Of a stretch of 53,063 nt of DNA, positions 24,787-33,515 are shown piece after piece (the first letter of the stretch is position 1; each line of letters starts with the position of its first letter). Both the position numbers and the translations under genes were made by a program. This stretch comes from Phycisphaerae bacterium (GTDB lineage: Bacteria; Planctomycetota; Phycisphaerae; UBA1845; JAFGLZ01). The notes beneath the pieces were generated by a model. It saw only the letters and a list, made by a program, of their open reading frames with translations. It searched no databases and was not told the DNA's origin. Where the stretch lies: contig JAFGLZ010000008.1 in the NCBI GenBank assembly GCA_016927755.1, positions 1 to 53,063 on the forward strand, read 5' to 3'.

Positions 24787-25833
24787 ATGAAGAGCAAAGC
24801 AATCGTCCCGCTAGCCGTTGGGCTCATCGTCGGGATTTTCGCGGTCAGTCGGGGGCTGAACTACGTCAAGTCAGTCAAGGGTGCCGCCAGGAGCGTGGCG
24901 ACCGTCCCCGTGGTCATGGCCACCACCGATATTCCTCAGGGAATCAAGGTCGCCGAGACCATGTTCAAGGTCAAGCAGGTGGCCAAGGACGTGGCCCCGG
25001 CTCGGCGCTTCTCGAAATCCGAGGAGATCTTGGATCGCGTGACCTGCATGATGGTTCCTAAGGACATGCCGATCATGCCGACGATGTTGGCGCCGGTCGG
25101 CACGGCCCCGGGGCTAGGGGCAAAGATCCCTGACGGGATGCGGGCCGTGGCCGTCAAGGTGGACGAGTGGTCCGCCGTCGGCGGATGGCTCAAGCCTGGC
25201 GTTCACGTGGACGTCGCGGCCGTCTTCTCGGTCAAGGTCGAGAACAAGACCAAGACGATCAGCAAGATCATCCTGCAAAACATCGAGGTGGCGGCGGTCG
25301 GCGCCACCATGGGCCAGAATCCCCAAGAGACCGGCGCGAACGTCAGCCGGTCCGTGACGCTGATCGTCGAGCCGGACGACGTCGCCAAGCTCCATCTGGC
25401 CGTGTCCAAGGGCAAGATCAGTCTGGCAATGCGGAATTCGCTGGACGATCAGAATGAGAGAGTCAGCGCCGAAGACGAGGACCAACTGCTCGGCACGGGG
25501 CAGGATTCGGCCAAGAAAAAGCAGCAGATGGCCGCGGCCGTCGGCGGGTTTTTCAAGCAGATCTTCGGCGGTGACGAGAAGTCTGAACCCGTCCAGGTGG
25601 CCGAGGCCCCGCAGCGATGCACGGTGGATCTGGTTCACGGGAGCAAGCAGGTGCGCCGAGTCTACGCCTCGCAGAGCTCGATGGAGACCGTCGGAACCGA
25701 CGGTTCCGACGAGTCGATGCTTCAAGGACGAGGCGCGCCCTATGGAAGGAACCAACGGGGAAGGTCTGTGGCGACCTTCAGGCAAGGGGGAGATTCGGAC
25801 CAAGATAGCGGGCCCGTCATCGTCGGAGAGTAG
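24787..25833 (+). CDS. cpaB: Flp pilus assembly protein CpaB/RcpC
   Basis: CpaB/RcpC is a periplasmic protein anchored in the inner membrane that supports the secretin channel. An N-terminal hydrophobic anchor (about residues 5-22) is followed by an SAF/antifreeze-like domain ('PVVMATTDIPQGIKVAETMF', 'VPKDMPIMPTML') and the RcpC domain ('MRAVAVKVDEWSAVGGWLKP', 'VDVAAVFSV', 'QNIEVAAVGAT', 'VTLIVEPDDVAKLHLAVSKG'). The C-terminal ~100 residues are charged and poorly conserved. Start is ATG 24787 (GAGGT upstream); a GTG directly before it (24784) would add one residue. The secretin gene follows after 58 bp. Confidence 0.93.
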   Translation: MKSKAIVPLAVGLIVGIFAVSRGLNYVKSVKGAARSVATVPVVMATTDIPQGIKVAETMFKVKQVAKDVAPARRFSKSEEILDRVTCMMVPKDMPIMPTMLAPVGTAPGLGAKIPDGMRAVAVKVDEWSAVGGWLKPGVHVDVAAVFSVKVENKTKTISKIILQNIEVAAVGATMGQNPQETGANVSRSVTLIVEPDDVAKLHLAVSKGKISLAMRNSLDDQNERVSAEDEDQLLGTGQDSAKKKQQMAAAVGGFFKQIFGGDEKSEPVQVAEAPQRCTVDLVHGSKQVRRVYASQSSMETVGTDGSDESMLQGRGAPYGRNQRGRSVATFRQGGDSDQDSGPVIVGE

Positions 25834-25891
25834 ACGTGGTCTCCACGCCACGGACGGCGCCCGGACAAGTCAATAGGCAGGGAGGTCAGGG

Positions 25892-28189
25892 ATGGCTCAG
25901 GGCACGGATGTTCTGAAACGAACGCGCGCTGGTGAGAGACTCGCCGGCCCTCACAGGAACCCGCATGCGATCATCGGTCTTGTGGTGTCGGTCTTCGGCT
26001 TCGCCGCCGAGGGCCCGGCACTGCGCGCCGAGGAAGCGACGCCGCAGGCCAGTGCGCAGAGAATCGTCATCTTCAAAGGCTCGGTCCAGACCGAACCGGT
26101 CAGGAATCTCGGGCTGACCGTCAAGGAGTCCGTCCTCATCAGGACCGACGTGGCCTGTCAGAAGGCGGACGTCACGCCGGACGGCATCGTCCAGAGCACG
26201 ATCCTCAACCCCTATGAGATCTTCCTGATCGGCAAGGCCGCCGGCAGCGCCGAGCTGCGGTTGAGGACCGAGGACGGCAAGACCCCCGTCTTCAAGATCA
26301 CCGTTGCCCCCGCTCCGCCCAAGCCCGCCAAGGACGGCAAGGCAGAGCCCTTCAAGGCCTCCGTCCGCGTCGCCCCCGTCCAGCGCCTAACGCTCAAGAT
26401 CAACAAGAGCATGTTGATCCAGACGAACTCCCCCTGTCGCCGAGTCCAGGTCCTGACCCCGGGTGCTGGCGCTAAGGAGGAAGCCGCCGGTCCGCCCGCC
26501 CCCGGGACGCCTAAAACCCCGGCGGTCCCCGCCAGGCGGCAGGCCCAGGATCTCACATCGGGCGGCGAGGCCGATAAGGGCAAGGAAGTCGTCCAGGCCG
26601 AGATCATCACGCCGACCGAAATCCTCGTCGTCGGAAAATGGTTCGGCATGACGCAACTCCTGCTCTTCACCGCCGAGAACGAAATCCAGATCCTCGAGAT
26701 CACCGTCGAGGCCGACGTCGAGCAACTCAACGAGGTCATCGCCGGTGAAGTACCCAAGGCGACGGTCCGGGCCAAGAGCGTCCTCAAGGCCATCGTGCTC
26801 GAGGGGGAGGTCCCCGACGTCGAGTCGAAGGATCGGGTCCTCGAGATCGCGCAGGTCTTCGCCAAGGGCGAAGGCCAGGTCAAGGACCACATGAGGGTCC
26901 GCGGCCCCGCGATCCAGCCGGGCGGGTCGGCCGCCGACCAATTGGCGGCCATCCAGCTCGATCAGCTCAATCAGGTCGTCAAGGAGCTTTCACCGCAGGC
27001 GGACGTTCGGATCAAGAAGATCCTCGGAACCTTTGTGCTGCAGGGACGCGTCCCCGACGTCGAGACCGCCGAGCGGGTCCAGGAAATCGCCGAGATCTAC
27101 GCCGCCAAGGACCCCACGGGCTCCGGCGAGGTCAAGAATCACCTGCAGGTCGCCGGCGTCCAGCAAGTCCTGCTCCGGTGCACCGTCGCCGAGGTCAGCA
27201 AGTCCGCGATCCGAGAGCTGGGCGTCAATGGGTGGCTCGCCGGAGATAACGTCCGCGACATGTTCGCCGTCAACCAGATCGGCGAGATCAATCCGGCCAA
27301 CATCGGCGCGGCGGCGGACGCACTGGTCGCGCCCGCCTTCCCTGGCCAGATTCCCCCCCGCGTCCCGTTCCTGACCGATGCGAACGGAATTCCGCTCCAG
27401 CCGAACGTGCCGCTGTCACTGGGATTCCCAAGGATCCAGATGCAGCTCTTCATCCGAGCCCTCCGCCAGAACAGCCTGCTCCGCATTCTGGCCGAACCCA
27501 ACCTGGTGGCCATCAGCGGCGAGACGGCGACATTTCTCGTCGGAGGCGAGTATGCGTATCCGATTCCTCAAGAAGGCGGCGTTCCGGCCGTCGATTTCAA
27601 GGAATTCGGCATCCGTCTGGCCTTTACACCCATCGTTCTGGCGGGCCAGCGAATCAGATTGCGAATAATGCCGGAGGTCAGTCAACCCGATGATACTATT
27701 GGCACCGTGATCCAGAACACGGCCGTGCCGGGAAAGTCGACCCGGCAGTTGGAGACCGTCGTGGAGGTCGGTAATGGGCAGACGCTGGCGCTGGCCGGCC
27801 TGCTCAACGACCAAGTTCGCGGTGTGGCTCAGAAAATCCCTGGGCTGGGAGATGTTCCGGTTCTCGGCGCACTCTTCAGTTCCGTTCGGTACCAGCGGAA
27901 CCAGACCGAGCTCTTGGTCATGTGCACGCCGGAGCTGGTCGCGCCCATGAACCCCGATCAGGTGCCGTCCGTTCCAGGGGAAGAGATTACCACGCCGAAT
28001 GACTGGCAGTTGTTCGGCCTGGGCCAACTGGAAGGCGAGAAACGTCCCGTCCCAAGCGCTCCAGAGCGGGCGCTGAAGACGGCTACGCCGATCAGGACGT
28101 ACAAGCAGGGCTCTAGCGGCTCCGGGGGCGTGGCGAAGTTATCGCTCCATGGTCCCTGGGGACCCGCCGAGGGGAACGAAAACTACTAG
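25892..28189 (+). CDS. cpaC: Tad secretin CpaC/RcpA with duplicated N-terminal domains
   Basis: This is the outer-membrane ring through which the Flp pilus passes. A hydrophobic segment (about residues 25-45) may serve as signal sequence after an unusually long N-terminus. Two copies of the pilus-formation N-terminal domain follow: 'TEPVRNLGLTVKESVLIRTD' and 'VAPVQRLTLKINKSMLIQTN'. The second is split by a Pro/Ala-rich insert of about 60 residues. Then come two BON-like repeats ('IVLEGEVPDVESKDRVLEIA' and 'FVLQGRVPDVETAERVQEIA'). The secretin domain ends the protein ('LLRILAEPNLVAISGETATF', 'GNGQTLALAGLLNDQVRGVA', 'ELLVMCTPELVAPM'). At 765 aa it is longer than common CpaC (about 500-600 aa). 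Confidence 0.93.
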   Translation: MAQGTDVLKRTRAGERLAGPHRNPHAIIGLVVSVFGFAAEGPALRAEEATPQASAQRIVIFKGSVQTEPVRNLGLTVKESVLIRTDVACQKADVTPDGIVQSTILNPYEIFLIGKAAGSAELRLRTEDGKTPVFKITVAPAPPKPAKDGKAEPFKASVRVAPVQRLTLKINKSMLIQTNSPCRRVQVLTPGAGAKEEAAGPPAPGTPKTPAVPARRQAQDLTSGGEADKGKEVVQAEIITPTEILVVGKWFGMTQLLLFTAENEIQILEITVEADVEQLNEVIAGEVPKATVRAKSVLKAIVLEGEVPDVESKDRVLEIAQVFAKGEGQVKDHMRVRGPAIQPGGSAADQLAAIQLDQLNQVVKELSPQADVRIKKILGTFVLQGRVPDVETAERVQEIAEIYAAKDPTGSGEVKNHLQVAGVQQVLLRCTVAEVSKSAIRELGVNGWLAGDNVRDMFAVNQIGEINPANIGAAADALVAPAFPGQIPPRVPFLTDANGIPLQPNVPLSLGFPRIQMQLFIRALRQNSLLRILAEPNLVAISGETATFLVGGEYAYPIPQEGGVPAVDFKEFGIRLAFTPIVLAGQRIRLRIMPEVSQPDDTIGTVIQNTAVPGKSTRQLETVVEVGNGQTLALAGLLNDQVRGVAQKIPGLGDVPVLGALFSSVRYQRNQTELLVMCTPELVAPMNPDQVPSVPGEEITTPNDWQLFGLGQLEGEKRPVPSAPERALKTATPIRTYKQGSSGSGGVAKLSLHGPWGPAEGNENY

Positions 28190-28580
28190 TCGGGCGTCGT
28201 CCCGGCCGTTCCACGAGACGGGCCGAGATCGCCCGTCGAGCGTTGAAGGCGCCTGCAGAGCAGGCGCCCTGATACGAAGTGTCGTGGGAGCGGCCAACCA
28301 GCACGACGGATCGACCGCTCGCGCCCACTGGGGGGCCCGCGCCAATTCACCCGCCAAGGAAGGCTTGCCGGCTGGGATGCTGGCTGTTCGGGGGATTCCC
28401 AGTCACGGAGGCTAACTGCACGTCCCGCGCAGGACGCCGAATCGTGCGGACACTTCGTCACGGAAGGCGGAAGTTGCTTTGAACTGTGTGCCGTTGCGCG
28501 TCAAGCGAACCGGTTCGACGACCGGCGTCGCGCCGGGGTTTGGGACGCCAGCGGCGAGCAGCCAAGGGGTTAGGCAGCTC
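28190..28580 (+). other. 391-bp gap with a hairpin inside the Tad operon
   Basis: The only feature I see is a perfect 9-bp hairpin, ggcgcctgc/gcaggcgcc with loop aga (28248-28268), 59 bp after the secretin stop and with no T-run. The rest has open frames on both strands but none with a ribosome-binding site or recognisable protein. A TTG-led in-frame extension of the CpaE gene to 28479 exists but is not conserved. Confidence 0.5.
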
Positions 28581-29771
28581 ATGGCAAGCGGTACGCGTCT
28601 GATTGTCTTCAATGCCGACGAAGACTACGCGACCAGTCTGCGCGCCGAGTTGCTGGGCATCGAGGGCGTCAAGATCGTCGCCGAGGTGGACGAGGTCGGG
28701 CTGCTTCCCGCGGCCGTCAACCAGTTCGCCTGCGACGTCGTCGTCGTGCACCTCGATCCGCAGCCGGACGTCGTGCTGCACGTCGCCAGCCAGGTTCTGG
28801 CTGACCGCCCCGGACTGGCCATGTTCGGGATCAGCGGCTCCCAGGACGGGCAGATGATCCTGTCGGCCTTCCGGTCCGGCTTCCGCGAGTTCCTGGTCAA
28901 GCCGTTCGATACGGAGCAACTCGCCGAAGCCCTGGGCCGAGTCGTCCAGACGCAGACGACGGGCGGAAAAACCGGCAAGCTGATCGCCGTCATCAACAGC
29001 ATCGGAGGGGCCGGCGCGACGACCGTGGCCACGAACCTCGCCGTGGAGCTGGCCGATCTGACCAAGACGCAGGTCGCCCTGGTCGACATGGATTTCCGGT
29101 TCGGTCAGATCGCCACGTTCCTCGACGTCCAGCCAAACTACACCGTCGCCGATCTATGCGATACCCCGGAACAGTGCGACCAATCGATGATCGAGAAGGC
29201 GATGGTCAAGCACGCCAGCGGCGTCCACGTCCTGGGAAGACCGAACCAGTTTGCCCAGGCCGAGCAAGTGTCCGCCGCGCACTGTGGCGGTGTCCTGAGC
29301 TCGTTGCAGGAGCTTTATGATTACGTCGTCGTGGATGGTCCTTGCCGTTACGACAACGGGGGAAAGACCATCTTGGACATGGCGGATGTCAACCTGCTCG
29401 TCGCCCAGCTCCTGGTCACCAGCATCCGTAGCATCGATCGCATCCTGTCGGAACTGGCAAAGGCCGGCTATAACCTCGGCAGAATCAGGCTCCTCTGCAA
29501 CAAGGTCGGTCGAGACTCGGGCCATCTCACGCTGGAGCACATCGCGGCCACCATCGATCAGCCGATGTTCCACACCATCGTCGATGATTGGAAGTCCGTC
29601 AGCGGCGCCATCAACATGGGCGAGCCGCTCATGACCCACGCCGGCAAGAGCAAGGTTCGTCAGTGCTTCCGGGAACTCGCCGAGAAGCTGCACTCGCCGT
29701 CGGGGGCAGCGCAGAATGCAAGCGGAGGGAAGAAGACGGGTGGATTGCTCAGCAAGATCTTCAGCGAGTGA
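28581..29771 (+). CDS. cpaE: Pilus assembly ATPase-like protein CpaE/TadZ
   Basis: CpaE/TadZ is a MinD/ParA-like protein that places the Tad machine in the cell. An N-terminal receiver-like domain ('TRLIVFNADEDYATSLRAEL', about 1-120, ending 'FREFLVKPF') is followed by the MinD-like domain ('KLIAVINSIGGAGATTVATN', 'VALVDMDFRFGQIATFLDV'). The P-loop is GGAGATT: both lysines of the ParA/MinD motif are missing, a feature reported for several TadZ proteins, so ATP hydrolysis is doubtful. ATG 28581 begins right at the conserved domain, though its ribosome-binding site is weak. Length is 396 aa. Confidence 0.92.
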   Translation: MASGTRLIVFNADEDYATSLRAELLGIEGVKIVAEVDEVGLLPAAVNQFACDVVVVHLDPQPDVVLHVASQVLADRPGLAMFGISGSQDGQMILSAFRSGFREFLVKPFDTEQLAEALGRVVQTQTTGGKTGKLIAVINSIGGAGATTVATNLAVELADLTKTQVALVDMDFRFGQIATFLDVQPNYTVADLCDTPEQCDQSMIEKAMVKHASGVHVLGRPNQFAQAEQVSAAHCGGVLSSLQELYDYVVVDGPCRYDNGGKTILDMADVNLLVAQLLVTSIRSIDRILSELAKAGYNLGRIRLLCNKVGRDSGHLTLEHIAATIDQPMFHTIVDDWKSVSGAINMGEPLMTHAGKSKVRQCFRELAEKLHSPSGAAQNASGGKKTGGLLSKIFSE

Positions 29772-29874
29772 CGCCGCGCTTGAGGGTTGCTCGCCTGTGC
29801 CTCGACCTGATCACGAGTCGGGCGCCCAGATGCCGTGCGACGTGCTCGTGGCTGTGTAGGAAAGGAACGAAAGC

Positions 29875-31362
29875 GTGTTCGGTCGATTCACGAAGCCGAT
29901 GACCTCGAAAGCCCCCGTGGCCGAGAAGGCTCCCGACGCCGATAAGGCCTCGACCGCGCCCACCCCCCTTACGGAGTCGCCCGCTCCTCTGCCCAAGAAA
30001 GCCGCAGCGCCCAAACCGGCGCCCCCCCACGAGAAGCCTGAAAAGAAGAAGGACGATAAGGCCAGCAAGGAGAAGCGGGACCTCTGGAACAATCTCAAGA
30101 CGAGCATTCACCGAAAACTGGTCGACAAGCTCGACCTGGCCCGAATGTCGGGCGACGACGAGACCATTCGCGAGCAGGTCCGCGAAGTCGTCACCGAGCT
30201 GAGCGAGCAGGACGACGCGCTCCTGAACTTCACCGAGAGACAGCGCCTCGTCGAGGAGATCCTCAACGAGACCTTCGGCCTCGGACCGCTGGAGATCATC
30301 CTCAAGGACCCGGCGGTCAGCGACATCCTCGTCAACGGGCCCAGACAGGTGTACGTCGAGCGGGGCGGACGCCTGCAGTTGACGGACGTCCAGTTCAAGG
30401 ACAACTCCCACCTGATGCACGTCATCGACAGGATCGTCAGCCAGGTGGGGCGGCGATGCGACGAAGTCAGCCCGATGGTCGATGCGCGTCTGCCCGACGG
30501 CAGTCGTGTCAACGCCGTGATCCCGCCGCTGGCCATCGACGGACCGTCCATGAGTATCCGCCGCTTCGGTGCCGACCCCGTGACCTGGGACGACTACCTG
30601 AGGTACAGAAGCTGTACGCCCGAGATGATCAAGTTCATCGAGGCCTGCGTCCACGGGCGGCTCAACATCATCATCGTGGGCGGGACCGGCTCCGGTAAGA
30701 CGACCCTGCTGAACAACTGCAGCAGCTTCATCCCGGAGGACGAGCGCATCGTCACGATCGAGGACGCCGCGGAGCTCCAGCTTCGTCAGCCCCATGTGGT
30801 GCGACTCGAATCCAGGCCGCCCAACATCGAGGGCAAGGGACGAATCACCATTCGCGACCTGCTCGTCAACAGCCTCCGTATGCGACCCGATCGCATCGTG
30901 GTCGGTGAGTGCCGTGGCCCAGAGACCCTCGACATGCTGCAGGCCATGAATACCGGGCACGACGGATCGCTCACGACCATTCACGCCAACAACACGCGTG
31001 ACGCCGTTCAGCGTATCGAGACCCTGGTCATGATGGCGGGATTCGAGCTGCCGCTCCGCGCCATTCGTCAGCAGTTTGCCTCGGCCGTCGACCTGCTCGT
31101 CCTGGCGAACCGTCTGACGGGCGGACCCCGAAAGATCGTCACGGTCACCGAGGTCCAGGGAATGGAGGGGGACATCGTCACGATGCAGGACATCTTCAAG
31201 TTCGTCCAGGTGGGGATCGACTCGGATGGCAAGGCCTACGGGCACTTCGAGGCGACAGGGATCCGTCCGAGTTTCCTGGACCGCCTCAAGGCTCACGGGG
31301 CCGAGCTGGACCCGAGCATATTCGAACGGGCCGTGCTCGGGGCGGACACGGACGAAAACTGA
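29875..31362 (+). CDS. cpaF: Secretion ATPase CpaF/TadA
   Basis: This hexameric motor powers Flp pilus assembly. A Pro/Ala/Lys-rich disordered N-terminus (about 1-70) precedes the three-helix domain and the '[20 protein letters not shown]' segment. The GspE-type ATPase core has Walker A '[12 protein letters not shown]' (269-276), the Asp-box '[12 protein letters not shown]', Walker B-like '[14 protein letters not shown]' and the His-box '[12 protein letters not shown]'. GTG 29875 follows AGGAAAGGAACG. Length (495 aa) is normal. It lies between cpaE and tadB, the usual order. Confidence 0.96.
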   Translation: MFGRFTKPMTSKAPVAEKAPDADKASTAPTPLTESPAPLPKKAAAPKPAPPHEKPEKKKDDKASKEKRDLWNNLKTSIHRKLVDKLDLARMSGDDETIREQVREVVTELSEQDDALLNFTERQRLVEEILNETFGLGPLEIILKDPAVSDILVNGPRQVYVERGGRLQLTDVQFKDNSHLMHVIDRIVSQVGRRCDEVSPMVDARLPDGSRVNAVIPPLAIDGPSMSIRRFGADPVTWDDYLRYRSCTPEMIKFIEACVHGRLNIIIVGGTGSGKTTLLNNCSSFIPEDERIVTIEDAAELQLRQPHVVRLESRPPNIEGKGRITIRDLLVNSLRMRPDRIVVGECRGPETLDMLQAMNTGHDGSLTTIHANNTRDAVQRIETLVMMAGFELPLRAIRQQFASAVDLLVLANRLTGGPRKIVTVTEVQGMEGDIVTMQDIFKFVQVGIDSDGKAYGHFEATGIRPSFLDRLKAHGAELDPSIFERAVLGADTDEN

Positions 31363-31423
31363 GCTCGAGCGCGGGTCGCCCGAGCTGAAGTGTGCCACGC
31401 CCTGCGGCGTTGGAGGATAAGCG

Positions 31424-32425
31424 ATGTTAGCGGCAAGCATGGCCGGTAGCCTTCAAGGCGCGATCTTCGTGCTGGTGCCGATCGCTGGCTGCGTGCTCGT
31501 CACGTTCGGCATATTCCAGTTGATCCGAGACCTTCGGTCGGCCGGCGAGAAGAAGATGCTCGGGCGACTCAAGGAAGGCGGAACCGCGAGCGCCAGCCAG
31601 GAAACGCGAGAGAGCATCCTCAGACGGCGGGCCAGAGAGGTCCGAGAGAGCTCGCTGGACTCCGCCGTGGGCAAGCTCGCCGTCGTGCCCAAACTCCAGC
31701 GGACATTGGATCAGGCCAACGTCGATTGGGACGCCGGCAGGATGCTCATCAACCTGTCAGGGGCCGCCCTCATGACAGGGCTCGGAGTGTACTTCGCCAA
31801 CGCCGGGCTGATCGCCACAACGGGCACGATCGTCGGCGTCTTCGTGATGCCCCTGCTCTGGCTCGTCATGAAGCGCAAACGACGCATGAACAAGCTGGTG
31901 GAGCAGTTGCCCGATGTCTTCGAGCTCACCAGCCAGGCGCTGAGGGCGGGACATTCGCTCGCAAGCGGCATTCACCTGGTCAGCGAGCAGATGCCCGATC
32001 CGGCCGGCACCGAGTTCGGACGCGTCTTTCACGAGCAAAACCTGGGCATCCGCATCGAAGAGGCCCTCCGCAATATGGCCGATCGCGTCGACCTGCTCGA
32101 CGTTCGCTTCTTCGTGACCGCGGTTCATATTCAGCGCCAGACCGGTGGCGACCTTGCCGAGGTCCTCGACAAGATCGGATCCGTCATCCGAGGACGAATC
32201 GAGCTGTACGGTCAGGTCCAGGCCCTCACGGCCGAGGGGCGATTGAGCGGCTACGTCCTGCTGGCCTTGCCCGTGCTCGTCTTCTTCGCCGAGCTTCAGA
32301 TCAACCCGAAGTACGCCGGCATGCTGATCTACGACGACACGGGAAGGTTAATGCTCTTCGGTGCGGCTATCCTGCAATTGATGGGCTACGCGATGATCAA
32401 GAAGATCGTCAATATCAAGGTGTAA
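31424..32425 (+). CDS. tadB: Tad inner-membrane platform protein TadB
   Basis: TadB and TadC form the inner-membrane platform that links the ATPase to the growing pilus. The 333-residue protein has an N-terminal membrane helix (about 10-30), two central helices (about 105-150) and the GspF-type domain ('VFELTSQALRAGHSLASGIH', 'EFGRVFHEQNLGIRIEEALR', 'FFVTAVHIQRQTGGDLAEVL'). Two C-terminal membrane helices follow. ATG 31424 has GGAGG seven bases upstream. It is 50 bp before tadC. Confidence 0.95.
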   Translation: MLAASMAGSLQGAIFVLVPIAGCVLVTFGIFQLIRDLRSAGEKKMLGRLKEGGTASASQETRESILRRRAREVRESSLDSAVGKLAVVPKLQRTLDQANVDWDAGRMLINLSGAALMTGLGVYFANAGLIATTGTIVGVFVMPLLWLVMKRKRRMNKLVEQLPDVFELTSQALRAGHSLASGIHLVSEQMPDPAGTEFGRVFHEQNLGIRIEEALRNMADRVDLLDVRFFVTAVHIQRQTGGDLAEVLDKIGSVIRGRIELYGQVQALTAEGRLSGYVLLALPVLVFFAELQINPKYAGMLIYDDTGRLMLFGAAILQLMGYAMIKKIVNIKV

Positions 32426-32475
32426 TGGAGTGCTCCGAACGGTCGGGCGCCGTACGCCTGGCTGCGGGAGTCTGA

Positions 32476-33426
32476 ATGATGAATGAGCTTGGATTGATAT
32501 GCGGCCTGGTCATCGTCAGCGTGGCGATGATCGTCTATTCGCTCTGGCCGAAGGGGGATGAGGAAGAAGAGGCGGTCCTTCGCCGGATGAAGGGCCAAAA
32601 GGCCTCCGACGACGACGTCGGTCCGAGGAAGACCTCGCGAACCTCGGCCGCCACCGACTTCGTCAGGAAGGTGGCCCCCTTCGCCGTCAGGCCCGTCATG
32701 CCCAAAAGCGACGAGGAGATGAGCAACCTGCGGGTTCGCCTGTCGAACGCGGGCTTTCGCCATGAATCGGTCGTGACCTTCTTCCTGGCCAGCAAGACGT
32801 TGCTCGGCGTCGGGCTGGGCGCCTTGGCGCTGTTCTTCACGTGGAGCAGCGGGCACGAGACGCAGCGAATCTTCGGCATCAGCGCGTGCTTGGCAGGTGT
32901 GGGGTTCATGCTGCCGAACATCTGGCTGTGGCTGGCGACCAAGGAGCGAAGCCAGAAGATCCGTGACGGCCTTCCCGATTCCTTGGACCTGATGGTGATC
33001 TCGGTCGAAGCGGGCCTGGGGCTGGATGCGGCCCTCCAACGCGTCGGCGACGAGATGGCCGCGGTTCATCCGGAACTGGCCGAGGAATTCACCATCACCA
33101 CGCTCGAGACCCAGATGAGCGTCCCGCGGGCAGAGTCGCTCGAGCACATGGCTACGCGAACCGGCGTGTCACAGATCAAGAGCCTGGTCGCCATCGTCAC
33201 CCAGGCCGAGCGGTTCGGTACCAGCGTCGCCAAGGCCCTGCGGAATCAGGCCGACACCATGCGGACCAAACGCCGCCAGGCAGCCGAAGAGCGGGCCCAG
33301 AAGACCGCCGTCAAGCTCATGATTCCGTTGGTCGTGTTCATCTTTCCGGCGATGGGCGTGGTCCTGGCCGGGCCCGCCGCCCTGCAGATGATACGGACCC
33401 TCAGCACCACCCCGGGCCTGCAGTAG
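32476..33426 (+). CDS. tadC: Tad inner-membrane platform protein TadC
   Basis: TadC pairs with TadB. It has the same general layout (316 aa): an N-terminal helix ('LGLICGLVIVSVAMIVYSLW'), a charged region, two helices near residues 105-150, the GspF-type core ('DSLDLMVISVEAGLGLDAAL', 'QMSVPRAESLEHMATRTGV', 'VTQAERFGTSVAKALRNQAD') and a C-terminal helix pair. ATG 32476 follows GGGAG; a second ATG comes directly after it. It is the last Tad gene. The next gene is on the opposite strand 90 bp away, and I see no strong terminator in between. Confidence 0.94.
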   Translation: MMNELGLICGLVIVSVAMIVYSLWPKGDEEEEAVLRRMKGQKASDDDVGPRKTSRTSAATDFVRKVAPFAVRPVMPKSDEEMSNLRVRLSNAGFRHESVVTFFLASKTLLGVGLGALALFFTWSSGHETQRIFGISACLAGVGFMLPNIWLWLATKERSQKIRDGLPDSLDLMVISVEAGLGLDAALQRVGDEMAAVHPELAEEFTITTLETQMSVPRAESLEHMATRTGVSQIKSLVAIVTQAERFGTSVAKALRNQADTMRTKRRQAAEERAQKTAVKLMIPLVVFIFPAMGVVLAGPAALQMIRTLSTTPGLQ

Positions 33427-33515
33427 CGCGCCGCCCGAGCCGCTAACGTCAGGACGGACCGCAATCGCGCCCTGTCGGATACTCCGTGCGACGAGGGCCA
33501 AACCGATCTCGTGGT

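Noticed and set aside
28149..28415. Possible 88-residue gene between the secretin and cpaE
   Set aside because: It overlaps the secretin end, contains the 28248 hairpin and has no start signal.
29761..31440. 559-codon minus-strand frame opposite cpaF
   Set aside because: The plus strand encodes CpaF with all ATPase motifs. The antisense product has no domain and spans the gene boundaries.
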